The notes beneath the pieces are model-generated. The model saw only the letters and a list, made by a program, of their open reading frames with translations, ran no database searches and was not told where the DNA came from. A stretch of 64,000 nucleotides of DNA from Maribacter orientalis (GTDB lineage Bacteria > Bacteroidota > Bacteroidia > Flavobacteriales > Flavobacteriaceae): positions 186,001 through 250,000 of the forward strand of contig NZ_FNZN01000003.1 of the NCBI RefSeq assembly GCF_900109345.1, written 5' to 3'. Positions 26,975-36,162 of the stretch are shown one piece after another. Made by a program: the position numbers and the translations under genes. Position 1 is the stretch's first letter; each line of letters opens with the position of its first letter.

Positions 26975-27385
26975 ATGATTCAAAGGATACAGAGCTTTTA
27001 TTTGCTAATCGTAGCCATTCTTGCGGGCATATTACCGTTCTTCTTCAATCTATGGATAAACATAGATGGTGTCGAGGTTTTTGCGGATCATGAAATGATT
27101 ATTTCCATTGCCTTTTACATAATTACGGTATTGGCTATATGGTCTATAGTACAATTTAAAAATAGAAAAACTCAGTTTGTAATTAACAGGCTGAACATGA
27201 TATTAAATGTTTTTTTACTAGGATTTTTCGTTTATCGATCACTAAACTTATCCGGAGAGATTTCGGTCTCTGAGAAGGGTATTGGGATGCTGATTCCAGT
27301 ATTTTCTATCATTTTTTTGGTCCTTGCAAATAGGGCTATAAAAAAGGATGAAGATCTTGTAAAATCTGTTGATCGCTTGCGTTAA
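26975..27385 (+). CDS. DUF4293 family membrane protein
   Basis: A 136-residue inner-membrane protein with four predicted membrane segments (about 8-28, 42-60, 72-90 and 103-122) and a charged tail KKDEDLVKSVDRLR. The start MIQRIQSFYLLIVAIL is characteristic of the DUF4293 family of Bacteroidota, whose role is unknown. It diverges from rho, an arrangement I recall in other flavobacteria. It has its own promoter element upstream and a terminator downstream, so it is a single-gene unit. Confidence 0.88.
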   Translation: MIQRIQSFYLLIVAILAGILPFFFNLWINIDGVEVFADHEMIISIAFYIITVLAIWSIVQFKNRKTQFVINRLNMILNVFLLGFFVYRSLNLSGEISVSEKGIGMLIPVFSIIFLVLANRAIKKDEDLVKSVDRLR

Positions 27386-27413
27386 ACCTAACATCTTAGT
27401 AGTATTAGTGCGT

Positions 27414-27444
27414 TAAACCCGGGGTAGTTTCCGGGTTTTTTTTA
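27414..27444 (+). terminator. Intrinsic terminator after the DUF4293 gene
   Basis: AACCCGG (27416-27422) and CCGGGTT (27431-27437) pair around an eight-base loop and are followed by a T-run. Confidence 0.85.
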
Positions 27445-27532
27445 TTTTAAGATGTTTTCATTACTTAGTCTGCATTAGACGCGTTATCGACTAAATTATT
27501 TAGTTGGTTGAAAAAGTGAAATGATGCAGTGG

Positions 27533-28027
27533 CTATCGCTTGCCCAATTCTACAACCTCTAAATCTTTAATATCTTCCCCGTCTATTACAAAACGTAACA
27601 TTGTACGTACTTGGTGAAAACCGTGTTTACCACAGGCACCTGGGTTCATATGTAAAACGCCCAACTTTTTATCCATCATAACTTTAAGAATATGAGAGTG
27701 TCCGCATATGAATAGTTTTGGTGGATTCTCTTTTATCATATCTCGTGTTCTTACATTGTATTTAGGGGGGTAACCACCAATATGAGTTATCCAAACGTCA
27801 ACACCTTCGCAGAGGAATCTATTATTTTCTGGAAATTCTTTTTGAATAATATGGTCGTCAATATTACCATGTACGCCTTTTAAGGGCTTCAATTTTTCAA
27901 TTGAATCCGTTACCTTTAAAGAACCTATATCCCCAGCATGCCAAACTTCATCGGCCCAGCCAACATGCTTTAATATTGCATCGTCTATGTGCGAGTGGGT
28001 GTCAGAAAGCAATAGAATTTTGGTCAT
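27533..28027 (-). CDS. YfcE/MJ0936-type metallophosphodiesterase
   Basis: A 164-residue calcineurin-like phosphoesterase of the small YfcE/MJ0936 group. All metal-binding motifs are visible: LSDTHSH (7-13), HAGDIG (30-35), VHGNID (52-57), and the CGHSHI and MNPGA stretches in the C-terminal half. Family members hydrolyse phosphodiesters with two metal ions; the physiological substrate is unknown. It is cytosolic and lies divergent to truA with an 88-bp gap. Confidence 0.9.
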   Translation of the reverse strand: MTKILLLSDTHSHIDDAILKHVGWADEVWHAGDIGSLKVTDSIEKLKPLKGVHGNIDDHIIQKEFPENNRFLCEGVDVWITHIGGYPPKYNVRTRDMIKENPPKLFICGHSHILKVMMDKKLGVLHMNPGACGKHGFHQVRTMLRFVIDGEDIKDLEVVELGKR

Positions 28028-28115
28028 AATCTGTTTTCAATTTTGATGTAGGATAGGGGTCTAAAATCGGATTCCTTTTTAATATCTTTACAGAATACAA
28101 AACTAGTACATCCCT

Positions 28116-28865
28116 TTGAGATTTTTTATTCAATTTTCATACTTCGGTAAAGCTTATCATGGTTGGCAAAATCAACCAAATGCCTTAACTGTTCAAGAAG
28201 TATTGGAAAATGCCATGTCTAAAATCTTGAATAGTCCTATTTCCGTAATGGGAGCTGGGCGTACCGATACTGGAGTGCATGCCAAAGAAATGTATGCTCA
28301 TTTTGATATAGAGCAATTAACAAAAACCCCTGAACTACTATTTAGGCTTAATTCCTATCTGCCCAATGATATAGCAGTACAGCGTATTTTTGAAGTAAAA
28401 GATGATGCACACGCACGTTTTAATGCTACAGCGCGCACATATGAATACCATATTTCAAAAACTAAAAATCCATTTATAATGGATATGGCTCATTTTATAT
28501 GGAAAGATTTAGACTTAGTTAAAATGAATACTGCTGCAGAGTTTTTAATAGGTAAAAAGGATTTTGAGTGTTTTTCGAAATCGAATACAGATGTGTTTAC
28601 GAACATTTGCGATTTAAGGGAAGCAAAATGGGTGGTAGAAAATGATAAGCTTATTTTTACGATTACAGCAGATAGGTTTTTAAGAAACATGGTAAGATCA
28701 ATTGTAGGAACGCTATTAAATGTTGGTGTTGGAAAATATTCGGCACACTATGTTAATACCATATTAAAAAGCAAGGATAGGACTATGGCGGGAGCATCCG
28801 TTCCTGCAAAAGGATTATATTTGACCTCTATTGTTTACCCCAATACTATTTTAAAGAATGGATAA
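28116..28865 (+). CDS. truA: tRNA pseudouridine synthase A
   Basis: Makes pseudouridine at positions 38-40 of tRNA anticodon arms. 249 residues, normal length. Catalytic Asp lies in GAGRTDTGVHA (about residues 47-57), with FRLNSYLP, HARFNATARTYEYHI and FLRNMVRSIVGTLL also typical. The start is TTG 28116: the product then begins RFFIQFSYFGKAYHGWQNQP, the normal TruA N-terminus, and no ATG lies in frame upstream. The last eight bases overlap the ABC exporter gene (ATGGATAA), implying coupled translation. Confidence 0.95.
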   Translation: MRFFIQFSYFGKAYHGWQNQPNALTVQEVLENAMSKILNSPISVMGAGRTDTGVHAKEMYAHFDIEQLTKTPELLFRLNSYLPNDIAVQRIFEVKDDAHARFNATARTYEYHISKTKNPFIMDMAHFIWKDLDLVKMNTAAEFLIGKKDFECFSKSNTDVFTNICDLREAKWVVENDKLIFTITADRFLRNMVRSIVGTLLNVGVGKYSAHYVNTILKSKDRTMAGASVPAKGLYLTSIVYPNTILKNG

Positions 28866-30624
28866 GGATTCTGGCAAAGCATTTGACACTCGTCTTTTTA
28901 AACGCTTAATGGCCTACACCAAACCGTACAAACTTACTTTCTATGGTGTAGCGCTTGCAGCTATTTTATTGTCTGGTTTCGCTATTCTAACGCCTCTTAT
29001 TGTTAAGAAAATCATTGACGATGCCATTAAGCAAAGCAATGGGGATATGTTGTTATATCTAACTATTGCCATGTTAGTAGTTTTGATAGGGCAAGTGGTA
29101 AGTCAATTGGCCTTTAACTATTATGCCAACTGGTTGGGTGAGTCTGTTATAAAGGATATCCGTATCGATTTATTTAAAAAAATGCTCAGTTTCAAAATGA
29201 AGTATTTTGACAATTCTTCATTAGGCGTATTAGTAACAAGAGCAGTTGCCGATATGCAGCGTATAGGAGAAATTTTTAGTCAGGGCTTTTTTGTAATAGT
29301 AGCAGATTTGTTGAAAATGGTAGTTGCCGCGGTTGTAATGCTATTCATTAATTGGAAACTTTCATTAATTGTTTTCTCTTTATTACCCTTAATTATTTAC
29401 GCAACCAGGTTATTTCAGAAGGCAATGAAAATTGCCTTTACCGAAGTTAGGGCAGAAGTATCAAATTTGAATTCCTTTGTTCAAGAGCGTATTACCGGGA
29501 TGAAAATAGTGCAACTATTTACGCGAGAAAAAATTGAAAGCGATAAGTTTAGGGTGATTAATGAAAAGCATAAAAATGCTTGGTTAAAAACAGTGTGGTA
29601 CAATTCTATTTTCTTTCCCATTGCAGAAATTGTCTCATCGATAACGGTTGGGTTAATCGTTTGGTACGGAGGATTGCAAAACGTAGCGAATATAACTACC
29701 GATATCGCAGGTACCATCTTTGCGTTTATCATGTTAATCGACTTGTTGTTCAGACCGCTTCGTCAAATCGCCGATAAATTTAATACGCTACAAATGGGAA
29801 TGGTGGCTGCAAATCGAGTTTTTAAAATATTGGATACAGATAGTCATATACAAAATGTCGGTTCTTATGAGCAAGAAGTAATTAAAGGCGATATTAAGTT
29901 TGATAATGTTCGTTTTGGATATTTGGAAGATGAGGAAGTGCTACATGGTATTTCTTTTGAGGTGAAAGCTGGCGAAACGGTTGCTATCGTTGGTTCTACT
30001 GGTGCAGGTAAGAGCACCATTATTAATTTATTGAATCGTTTTTATGAAATTAATTCAGGTAAGATAACCATTGACGGTGTTGATATTAAGAAATACAAAT
30101 TAGCATCTTTACGTTCTCATATAGCGGTAGTTTTGCAAGATGTATTTTTATTTGCTGATACGATTGCAAATAATATTTCATTGAAAAGTGCATTGATTAG
30201 CGTTGACGATATTGAGAATGCTGCTAAAGCTATTGGCGTCGACGAGTTCATATCTAGTCTTCCTGGTGGTTATGAGTATAATGTAAAAGAACGAGGCACC
30301 ATGCTTTCAAGTGGTCAGCGTCAATTAATAGCCTTTCTAAGGGCATATGTTAGTAATCCAAGTATATTAATTTTAGATGAAGCTACATCATCTGTAGATA
30401 CCTATTCAGAGCAATTGATACAATTAGCTACAGATAAAATAACACAGGGTAGAACTTCAATAGTTATAGCTCACCGTTTGGCAACAATTAAAAAAGCGGA
30501 TAAGATTATAGTGATGGATGCTGGTAAAATCGTAGAATCTGGTACTCACAAGCAACTACTTAAAAAAGGTGGATACTACAGAAATCTTTATGAAGCCCAA
30601 TTCTTAGCTGAAGAGGTTGCTTAA
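28858..30624 (+). CDS. ABC exporter, MsbA/multidrug type
   Basis: A 588-residue half-transporter with an N-terminal six-helix membrane domain (about 20-310) and a C-terminal ATPase: Walker A GSTGAGKST (about 381-389), Q-loop VLQDVFLFADTI, signature LSSGQRQ and Walker B ILILDEATSSVD, then the switch AHR. It works as a homodimer or with another half-transporter. Lipid A flipping (MsbA) or drug/lipid export is possible; the sequence does not decide. It overlaps truA by 8 bp and ends four bases from the convergent cdaA. Confidence 0.92.
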   Translation: MDKDSGKAFDTRLFKRLMAYTKPYKLTFYGVALAAILLSGFAILTPLIVKKIIDDAIKQSNGDMLLYLTIAMLVVLIGQVVSQLAFNYYANWLGESVIKDIRIDLFKKMLSFKMKYFDNSSLGVLVTRAVADMQRIGEIFSQGFFVIVADLLKMVVAAVVMLFINWKLSLIVFSLLPLIIYATRLFQKAMKIAFTEVRAEVSNLNSFVQERITGMKIVQLFTREKIESDKFRVINEKHKNAWLKTVWYNSIFFPIAEIVSSITVGLIVWYGGLQNVANITTDIAGTIFAFIMLIDLLFRPLRQIADKFNTLQMGMVAANRVFKILDTDSHIQNVGSYEQEVIKGDIKFDNVRFGYLEDEEVLHGISFEVKAGETVAIVGSTGAGKSTIINLLNRFYEINSGKITIDGVDIKKYKLASLRSHIAVVLQDVFLFADTIANNISLKSALISVDDIENAAKAIGVDEFISSLPGGYEYNVKERGTMLSSGQRQLIAFLRAYVSNPSILILDEATSSVDTYSEQLIQLATDKITQGRTSIVIAHRLATIKKADKIIVMDAGKIVESGTHKQLLKKGGYYRNLYEAQFLAEEVA

Positions 30625-30628
30625 CTTT

Positions 30629-31414
30629 TTAAATTAAATCTTGCTTAATCATATTACCTAATTGTGTGATGGAATCATACAAAACGAATTCTCCATTTTT
30701 TATATAGGAGATTAACCCTGTTTCTTCACTTACCACAATACTTAATGCATCTGTTTTTTCGCTGATGCCTACTGCTGCTCTGTGTCGTAATCCAAAACGA
30801 AGAGGAATATTTCGCTCGTTAGATACAGGTAATATAACTCTAGTAGCGACTATATAGTTTCCTACTATAACGGCAGCACCATCATGTAACGGGCTATTTT
30901 TATAAAATATACTTTCAAGTATTGGTTGGTTGATTTCAATATTCATTCGATCACCGGTAGATTTAATAAAATCTAAAGAATTATTACGCTCTATAACTAA
31001 AATAGCTCCTGTCTTGGTACTAGACATTTTTTCGCAAGCTTTAAGAATTGAATCTACATCAGTGTCTGTTGAAATACCTTCTTGTTTTAGAAATTTGAAG
31101 TGTTTTATAAAGTTTCTTTTGTTGGCGAAATTTGTTGAACCTATCATCAATAGAAATTTTCGAATCTCTTGTTGAAAAACAATGATTAGGGCAATTAAGC
31201 CTACTTGCATAAATGCACCTACCATACTACTAATCATTTGCATGTCTAGAAGTTCGGTAAGTTTCCAAAAGGCCCAAACAATTACTATTCCGATAAAAAT
31301 ATTGATAGCAACCGATCCACGAACTAACTTGTAGATATAGTATAGGAGTACAGCAACAAAAATGATGTCTAATACATCCGTAATTCTAAAGTCAATAAAA
31401 TTTAAAAAATCCAA
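30629..31414 (-). CDS. cdaA: Diadenylate cyclase CdaA
   Basis: Membrane-bound enzyme that joins two ATP into the second messenger c-di-AMP, which controls potassium and osmotic balance in other bacteria. 261 residues: three N-terminal membrane segments (about 15-85) and a DAC domain with the DGA motif at 178-180 and RHR at 210-212, both needed for catalysis. It follows folP on the same strand by 54 bp, a pairing common in Bacteroidota. No c-di-AMP phosphodiesterase gene is in the window. Confidence 0.95.
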   Translation of the reverse strand: MDFLNFIDFRITDVLDIIFVAVLLYYIYKLVRGSVAINIFIGIVIVWAFWKLTELLDMQMISSMVGAFMQVGLIALIIVFQQEIRKFLLMIGSTNFANKRNFIKHFKFLKQEGISTDTDVDSILKACEKMSSTKTGAILVIERNNSLDFIKSTGDRMNIEINQPILESIFYKNSPLHDGAAVIVGNYIVATRVILPVSNERNIPLRFGLRHRAAVGISEKTDALSIVVSEETGLISYIKNGEFVLYDSITQLGNMIKQDLI

Positions 31415-31468
31415 TCAGTAACTTTTTAGTAAAATTAGGAAAATTGATAACAAGAATTAAGTATAAAC

Positions 31469-32299
31469 TTAGGCATTTAATTGATCATGTAATTTTACGC
31501 ATTCCATAGCCTCTTTTACATCATGTACGCGTAAAATTTTAGCACCTTTTTGAAGGCAGACCATGTGTAATGCCGTTGTTCCGTTTAAAGCTTGCCCTGC
31601 AGTAGTATTTAAGGTTTTATAAATCATGGATTTTCTACTAATACCTACCAATAAAGGATGTTCAATGAAATTCATCATTTGCAATTGCCTTAAGAGTTCG
31701 TAGTTCTGATCTACGTTCTTGGCAAAACCAAAACCGGGATCAATAATAATATCTTTTATTCCTAATGATTTGGCTAATGAAAGTCTTTCAGAAAAAAACA
31801 GAAGAATTTCTTTAAGCATATCATCATAATCTGTTTTTTGCTGCATATTTTGGGGAGTTCCTTTCATATGCATCATAATATATGGGACATTCATTTTGGC
31901 CACAGTATTCAACATTTGTTTGTCCTGTAAACCAGCGGAAATATCATTAATAATTGCTGCGCCTAGCTGTATGCACTCTTTAGCAACACTGCTTCTAAAA
32001 GTATCGATAGATAATATAGTATTAGGAAATTCTTTCAGAATCAATTTTACAATAGGGGTTATGCGATTTAATTCTGTGGTAATGTCTATTTCTAGTCCTC
32101 CTGGTCTTGTGCTGTATGCCCCAATATCGATAAACGTAGCACCTTCGTTTATCATTTTTTCGACTTGACTTAAAATACTTGACTCATCTTTGTACTTTCC
32201 ACCATCAAAAAATGAATCAGGAGTAACATTTAAAATACCCATTACCTTAGGCTGGTCTAGTGATATAAGTTTACCGTTGCAATTTATAGTCATTATCAA
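31469..32299 (-). CDS. folP: Dihydropteroate synthase
   Basis: Condenses hydroxymethyl-dihydropterin pyrophosphate with p-aminobenzoate to dihydropteroate in folate synthesis; the sulfonamide target. 276 residues, TIM barrel. Typical motifs: MGILNVTPDSFFDGGKY (about 20-36), GATFIDIGAYSTRPG, SIDTFRS, INDISAG, DPGFGFAKN, and GISRKS, with the C-terminal RVHDVKEA. Two near starts (MIM) are possible; the longer is given. Folate partner folE lies at 13.5 kb. It diverges from the DUF1599 gene. Confidence 0.96.
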   Translation of the reverse strand: MIMTINCNGKLISLDQPKVMGILNVTPDSFFDGGKYKDESSILSQVEKMINEGATFIDIGAYSTRPGGLEIDITTELNRITPIVKLILKEFPNTILSIDTFRSSVAKECIQLGAAIINDISAGLQDKQMLNTVAKMNVPYIMMHMKGTPQNMQQKTDYDDMLKEILLFFSERLSLAKSLGIKDIIIDPGFGFAKNVDQNYELLRQLQMMNFIEHPLLVGISRKSMIYKTLNTTAGQALNGTTALHMVCLQKGAKILRVHDVKEAMECVKLHDQLNA

Positions 32300-32396
32300 G
32301 AATTAATTGGAATTTGTGGCATTTTCTAAGTTTAAACCATCAATCTTGATGGTTACAATTTTTTAAGCGAAATTTACACAAAATACATAGAATTAC

Positions 32397-32945
32397 ATGC
32401 TAGATACGGCACAGGAATACGATCAGGTGATTCAGGTTTGTTTGAATCTGTTCCAGAAAAAAATGTCAGATTATGGTAGTGCATGGCGAATCTTAAGGTT
32501 ACCGTCATTAACCGACCAAATATTTATTAAAGCACAGCGTATAAGAAGTCTTCAAGAAAATGAAGTTCGCAAGGTTGATGAAGGCGAACGTTCGGAGTTT
32601 ATTGGTATCATAAATTATTCGGTTATGGCGTTGATTCAACTAGAACTTGGTGTTGCCGAACAACCTGATTTAAATACCGAAAAAGCAGTAGAGCTATATG
32701 TCAAGCATATTAAGATTACCAAAGAACTTATGCTGAACAAGAACCATGATTATGGCGAAGCTTGGCGAGATATGAGAGTTAGTTCACTTACCGATCTTAT
32801 CTTACAAAAATTACTTCGTGTAAAGCAAATAGAGGATAATAAAGGTAAAACGTTAGTAAGTGAAGGAATTGATGCCAATTATCAGGACATGATTAATTAT
32901 GCAGTTTTTGCACTTATACATTTAGGTTCCGAATCAAAAAAATAG
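32397..32945 (+). CDS. DUF1599 protein with duplicated domain
   Basis: A 182-residue soluble protein made of two copies of the DUF1599 unit. The halves align by eye: KKMSDYGSAWRILRLPSLTDQIFIKAQRIRSLQENE (about 20-55) and NKNHDYGEAWRDMRVSSLTDLILQKLLRVKQIEDNK (about 117-152), each ending in a INYSVMALI/INYAVFALI helix. The family has been linked to nucleotide modification systems by name only; its role in Bacteroidota is unknown. It opens a rightward run with the DoxX-like, tpiA, prmA and clpS genes. Confidence 0.9.
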   Translation: MLDTAQEYDQVIQVCLNLFQKKMSDYGSAWRILRLPSLTDQIFIKAQRIRSLQENEVRKVDEGERSEFIGIINYSVMALIQLELGVAEQPDLNTEKAVELYVKHIKITKELMLNKNHDYGEAWRDMRVSSLTDLILQKLLRVKQIEDNKGKTLVSEGIDANYQDMINYAVFALIHLGSESKK

Positions 32946-32952
32946 TATCATA

Positions 32953-34050
32953 ATGAAAAATATAGTAGGGGTAGTAAGAATATTTGTTGGGATACTTTTT
33001 ATTATCAGCGGATTTATTAAACTGAATGACCCAGTTGGTTTTTCTTTTAAATTAGAGGAGTATTTTAGTCAGGGCGTGTTAGATCTGCCATTTTTGACAC
33101 CTTACGCATTGGCAATTTCAATTTTGGTAGTAGTTGTCGAGGTTATGGTTGGGGTAATGATTATTCTTGGTTACAAGCGTAAGATTACGGTATGGACCTT
33201 ACTTGCCATGATTGTGTTCTTCACATTTTTAACATTTTATTCAGCATATTTTAATAAAGTTACCGATTGTGGTTGTTTTGGGGATGCCATTAAATTGACG
33301 CCTTGGGAATCTTTTACTAAAGATGTGGTGCTTTTAATTTTAATTCTTATCATATATGCGGGTAGAAAGTATATTACTCCATTAGTAAAGCCACAGACCG
33401 TTAAAGCTGTTTTAATGCTTTCACTATTAGCCTGTATAGGATATGTATATCATGTACTTAACCATTTACCGGTTATTGATTTTAGGCCTTATGAAATAGG
33501 GAAGAATATTGAAGAAGGCATGAGTTTTCCAGAAAATGCGCCTAAAGCAATATTTGAATATACGTGGAGGTTCAATGTGAACGGTAACGAAGAAATTCAT
33601 ATAACCAATGGCGATTATCCTACGGTAGATGGAGAATTTATTGATGTAGAAACAAAAGAAATACAAGCAGGTTATGAGCCACCGGTGCATGACTTTACAA
33701 TTGAGCAAGAAGGAGAAGATTTTGCTAGTTCTTTATTGCAAGAACCGAAGTTGGTTATGGTTATTGCTTATGATCTAAGAAAGTCTAATCTAAAAGTATT
33801 TAAAGAAATTAAAACGATTACTGATAAAGCCTTAAAGGCTGGATATAAGGTTATTGGTATGTCGGCATCTGGTCCTAGCCAAACTAATTTGTTAAAGATG
33901 GAATATGGATTAGGGTTTGATTTTTATTTTACAGATGAAACAACCTTGAAGACTATTGTTCGTTCAAATCCAGGAGTTTTAGTTTTAGAAAAAGGTACCA
34001 TAAAACAGAAAGTACATTACAACGATTTAGAGGATTTGAAATTTGACTAA
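32953..34050 (+). CDS. DoxX/MauE-like membrane protein with C-terminal thioredoxin-like region (BT_3928 family)
   Basis: A 365-residue protein. The N-terminal half is a DoxX/MauE-type four-helix membrane domain: RIFVGILFIISGFIKLNDPVGFSFKLEEYF, helices to about 150, and a loop with the pair TDCGCFGDAIKLTPWE. After a fifth hydrophobic segment (about 155-170) comes a periplasmic part, and from about 260 a thioredoxin/peroxiredoxin-like fold (KLVMVIAYDL...GVLVLEKGTIKQKVHY) without an active CxxC. It matches the BT_3928 family by layout. A role in periplasmic redox or sulfur handling is inferred from the fold only. It lies 7 bp after the DUF1599 gene and 41 bp before tpiA. Confidence 0.85.
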   Translation: MKNIVGVVRIFVGILFIISGFIKLNDPVGFSFKLEEYFSQGVLDLPFLTPYALAISILVVVVEVMVGVMIILGYKRKITVWTLLAMIVFFTFLTFYSAYFNKVTDCGCFGDAIKLTPWESFTKDVVLLILILIIYAGRKYITPLVKPQTVKAVLMLSLLACIGYVYHVLNHLPVIDFRPYEIGKNIEEGMSFPENAPKAIFEYTWRFNVNGNEEIHITNGDYPTVDGEFIDVETKEIQAGYEPPVHDFTIEQEGEDFASSLLQEPKLVMVIAYDLRKSNLKVFKEIKTITDKALKAGYKVIGMSASGPSQTNLLKMEYGLGFDFYFTDETTLKTIVRSNPGVLVLEKGTIKQKVHYNDLEDLKFD

Positions 34051-34091
34051 AATTTTAAACCAAAATAAAAATAATTAGAAAAATAATTGAA

Positions 34092-34841
34092 ATGAGAGCA
34101 AAAATAGTAGCAGGAAATTGGAAGATGAATAAGAATTTGGCAGAAACTGAAACACTTTTAGCAGAGTTGTCAGCAAAATTACCAGACAGCACTGCAGAGG
34201 TAATGGTAGCGCCAGCTTACGTTAATTTGGCTAGTGCGGTTCGTACGTTAGATAATTCTAAAATTGAGGTAATTGCACAGAATATGCATTATGCTGAAAG
34301 TGGAGCATTTACAGGTGAGATTTCTGCAGATATGCTCTTAAATATTGGTATAAATACAGCTATTATCGGACATTCTGAGAGAAGAGCATATTTTGCTGAA
34401 GGTGACGAAATTCTTTCTAAAAAAGTGGTTGCAGCTTTGAAAAATGGAATGCGCGTATTGTTCTGTTTTGGAGAAGAATTAGAAGATCGTAAATCTGGCA
34501 ATCATTTTAAATTGGTCGAAAGTCAGTTAAAAAATGTTCTTTTTAGTTTAGAACCAGCTGCTTGGTCAAAAATTGTATTGGCATACGAGCCAGTTTGGGC
34601 TATTGGAACAGGGGAAACCGCTTCACCGGAACAAGCTCAAGAAATGCATGCATTTATTCGTAAAACCATTGCCGATGCTTTTGATGCGACTATCGCTAAC
34701 AATGTTACCATTTTATATGGCGGTAGCGTTAAACCGGGTAATGCTGAAGAAATTTTTTCAAAACCAGATGTTGATGGTGGTTTAATTGGTGGTGCTGCCC
34801 TAGTTGCAGATGATTTTATTGCTATCATAAAGGCGATTTAA
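34092..34841 (+). CDS. tpiA: Triosephosphate isomerase
   Basis: Interconverts dihydroxyacetone phosphate and glyceraldehyde 3-phosphate in glycolysis. 249 residues, usual length. Catalytic residues are visible: Asn and Lys in GNWKMNKN (about 8-15), His in IGHSERR (about 96) and Glu in YEPVWAIGTG (about 166), with the phosphate-binding YGGSVKPGN and GGLIGGAAL at the end. Cytosolic dimer. Third gene in the DUF1599-tpiA-prmA-clpS run. Confidence 0.98.
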   Translation: MRAKIVAGNWKMNKNLAETETLLAELSAKLPDSTAEVMVAPAYVNLASAVRTLDNSKIEVIAQNMHYAESGAFTGEISADMLLNIGINTAIIGHSERRAYFAEGDEILSKKVVAALKNGMRVLFCFGEELEDRKSGNHFKLVESQLKNVLFSLEPAAWSKIVLAYEPVWAIGTGETASPEQAQEMHAFIRKTIADAFDATIANNVTILYGGSVKPGNAEEIFSKPDVDGGLIGGAALVADDFIAIIKAI

Positions 34842-34865
34842 TTAAAAAAAACTCTGCTTTTAAAA

Positions 34866-35702
34866 ATGAGTAATAACATTTATATTGAATACCGTTTTAC
34901 GGTAGAACCTAAAGAACCGGCTTCAGATATTTTGATAGCAGAATTGGGAGAAGCCGGTTTTGAAAGTTTTGTTGAAGAAGAGGATGAAGTTTTAGCATAT
35001 ATACAAAAGACCGATTGGTCCTTAGATATCTTAAATGAAATTCAAATTCTCAAGAACAAAAATTTTGAAATTAAATACGGTTATAAAGAAATTCAGCAAG
35101 AAAATTGGAATGCCACTTGGGAACAAAATTTTCAGCCTATAATTGTAGATCATGTTTGTATGATAAGAGCTCCTTTTCATGAGCCAATAGGTGTTGAGTA
35201 TGATATCATAATTGAGCCTAAAATGAGCTTTGGCACAGGGCATCATGAAACTACGCATATGATGTTACAGCATATTTTACAGCTAAATATAAAAGATAAA
35301 ACTGTATTAGATATGGGAAGTGGCACGGGTGTATTGGCGATTTTGACAGCGATGCGAGGTGCTACTGATATTGATGCAATCGATATAGATAATTGGTGTT
35401 TTTTAAATGCACAAGAGAATATAATCAGAAACAAAATGGAATTTATTTCTGTATATGAAGGTGATGTAGCATTATTGAATGATAAAAAGTACGATCTAAT
35501 TATTGCAAACATCAATAGAAATATTCTATTACAAGATTTACCTGCATATGTTAGATCTTTAAATAAAAATGGGATATTATTATTAAGCGGCTTTTATACT
35601 GAAGACTTGGATATAATCAATCAAAAATGTATAGAATTAGAGTTAAAATTCGAAAAAAATCTTGAACGAAATAATTGGGTTGCCGCAAAATATGTAAATT
35701 AG
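34866..35702 (+). CDS. prmA: Ribosomal protein L11 methyltransferase
   Basis: SAM-dependent methylation of ribosomal protein L11. 278 residues: N-terminal recognition domain, then the Rossmann domain with PKMSFGTGHHETTHMML (about 118-134), motif I LDMGSGTGVLAI (about 145-156), DAIDIDNWC and the catalytic-loop motif IIANINRNILL. The length is normal for the bacteroidetal form. It follows tpiA by 24 bp and is 20 bp from the clpS start. Confidence 0.95.
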   Translation: MSNNIYIEYRFTVEPKEPASDILIAELGEAGFESFVEEEDEVLAYIQKTDWSLDILNEIQILKNKNFEIKYGYKEIQQENWNATWEQNFQPIIVDHVCMIRAPFHEPIGVEYDIIIEPKMSFGTGHHETTHMMLQHILQLNIKDKTVLDMGSGTGVLAILTAMRGATDIDAIDIDNWCFLNAQENIIRNKMEFISVYEGDVALLNDKKYDLIIANINRNILLQDLPAYVRSLNKNGILLLSGFYTEDLDIINQKCIELELKFEKNLERNNWVAAKYVN

Positions 35703-35722
35703 ATGGTATTAATTGGAATAGA

Positions 35723-35998
35723 ATGAGCACAAGAGAAGAAATTTCCGAAGAACTACTTTTAGAGGAAGAGACGGTTCAGCAAAATGAAATCGTTCTTTTT
35801 AATGATGAGGTCAATACTTTCGACCATGTAATAAACACCTTAATGTCTGTGTGTGAACATTCACCAGAACAGGCGGAACAATGTTCTTTAATTGTACATT
35901 ATAAAGGAAAGTGTACGGTTAAGACGGGGGAATATGAAGAATTAAAACCGCAATGTTCTAAACTGTTGCAAGCCGGTTTAAGTGCTGAAATAACTTAA
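35723..35998 (+). CDS. clpS: ATP-dependent Clp protease adaptor ClpS
   Basis: Adaptor that delivers N-degron substrates to ClpAP/ClpCP. Start at ATG 35723 (MSTREEISEELLLEEETV) gives 91 residues. A longer frame from 35675 would overlap prmA and adds nothing family-like. The ClpS core is visible: IVLFNDEVNTFDHVINTLMSVCEHSPEQAEQC with the N-D substrate-pocket residues, then IVHYKGKCTVKTG. The length fits the family. Last gene of the run; a terminator lies about 95 bases downstream. Confidence 0.93.
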   Translation: MSTREEISEELLLEEETVQQNEIVLFNDEVNTFDHVINTLMSVCEHSPEQAEQCSLIVHYKGKCTVKTGEYEELKPQCSKLLQAGLSAEIT

Positions 35999-36091
35999 AA
36001 ACACTATTGAAATAAGAATGAATTATTAAAAGTAGATTTTGGTTTTACTGCATAAATTAGAATTAACTATTTATTTAAAATTTTGAAATGT

Positions 36092-36122
36092 AAAAAAGCC
36101 CCTTTTTAAAAGGGGCTTTTTT
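36092..36122 (+). terminator. Bidirectional terminator after clpS
   Basis: AAAAGCCCCTTTT (36094-36106) pairs with AAAAGGGGCTTTT (36108-36120), with flanking A- and T-runs, so it can serve clpS and the small leftward gene that ends at 36163. Confidence 0.9.
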
Positions 36123-36162
36123 ATTTGATAATTCAAAAAAATATTGAATTAGATGAAACGAA

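Noticed and set aside
35675..35722. Longer start for clpS inside prmA
   Set aside because: The ATG at 35723 gives the normal ClpS length without overlapping prmA.
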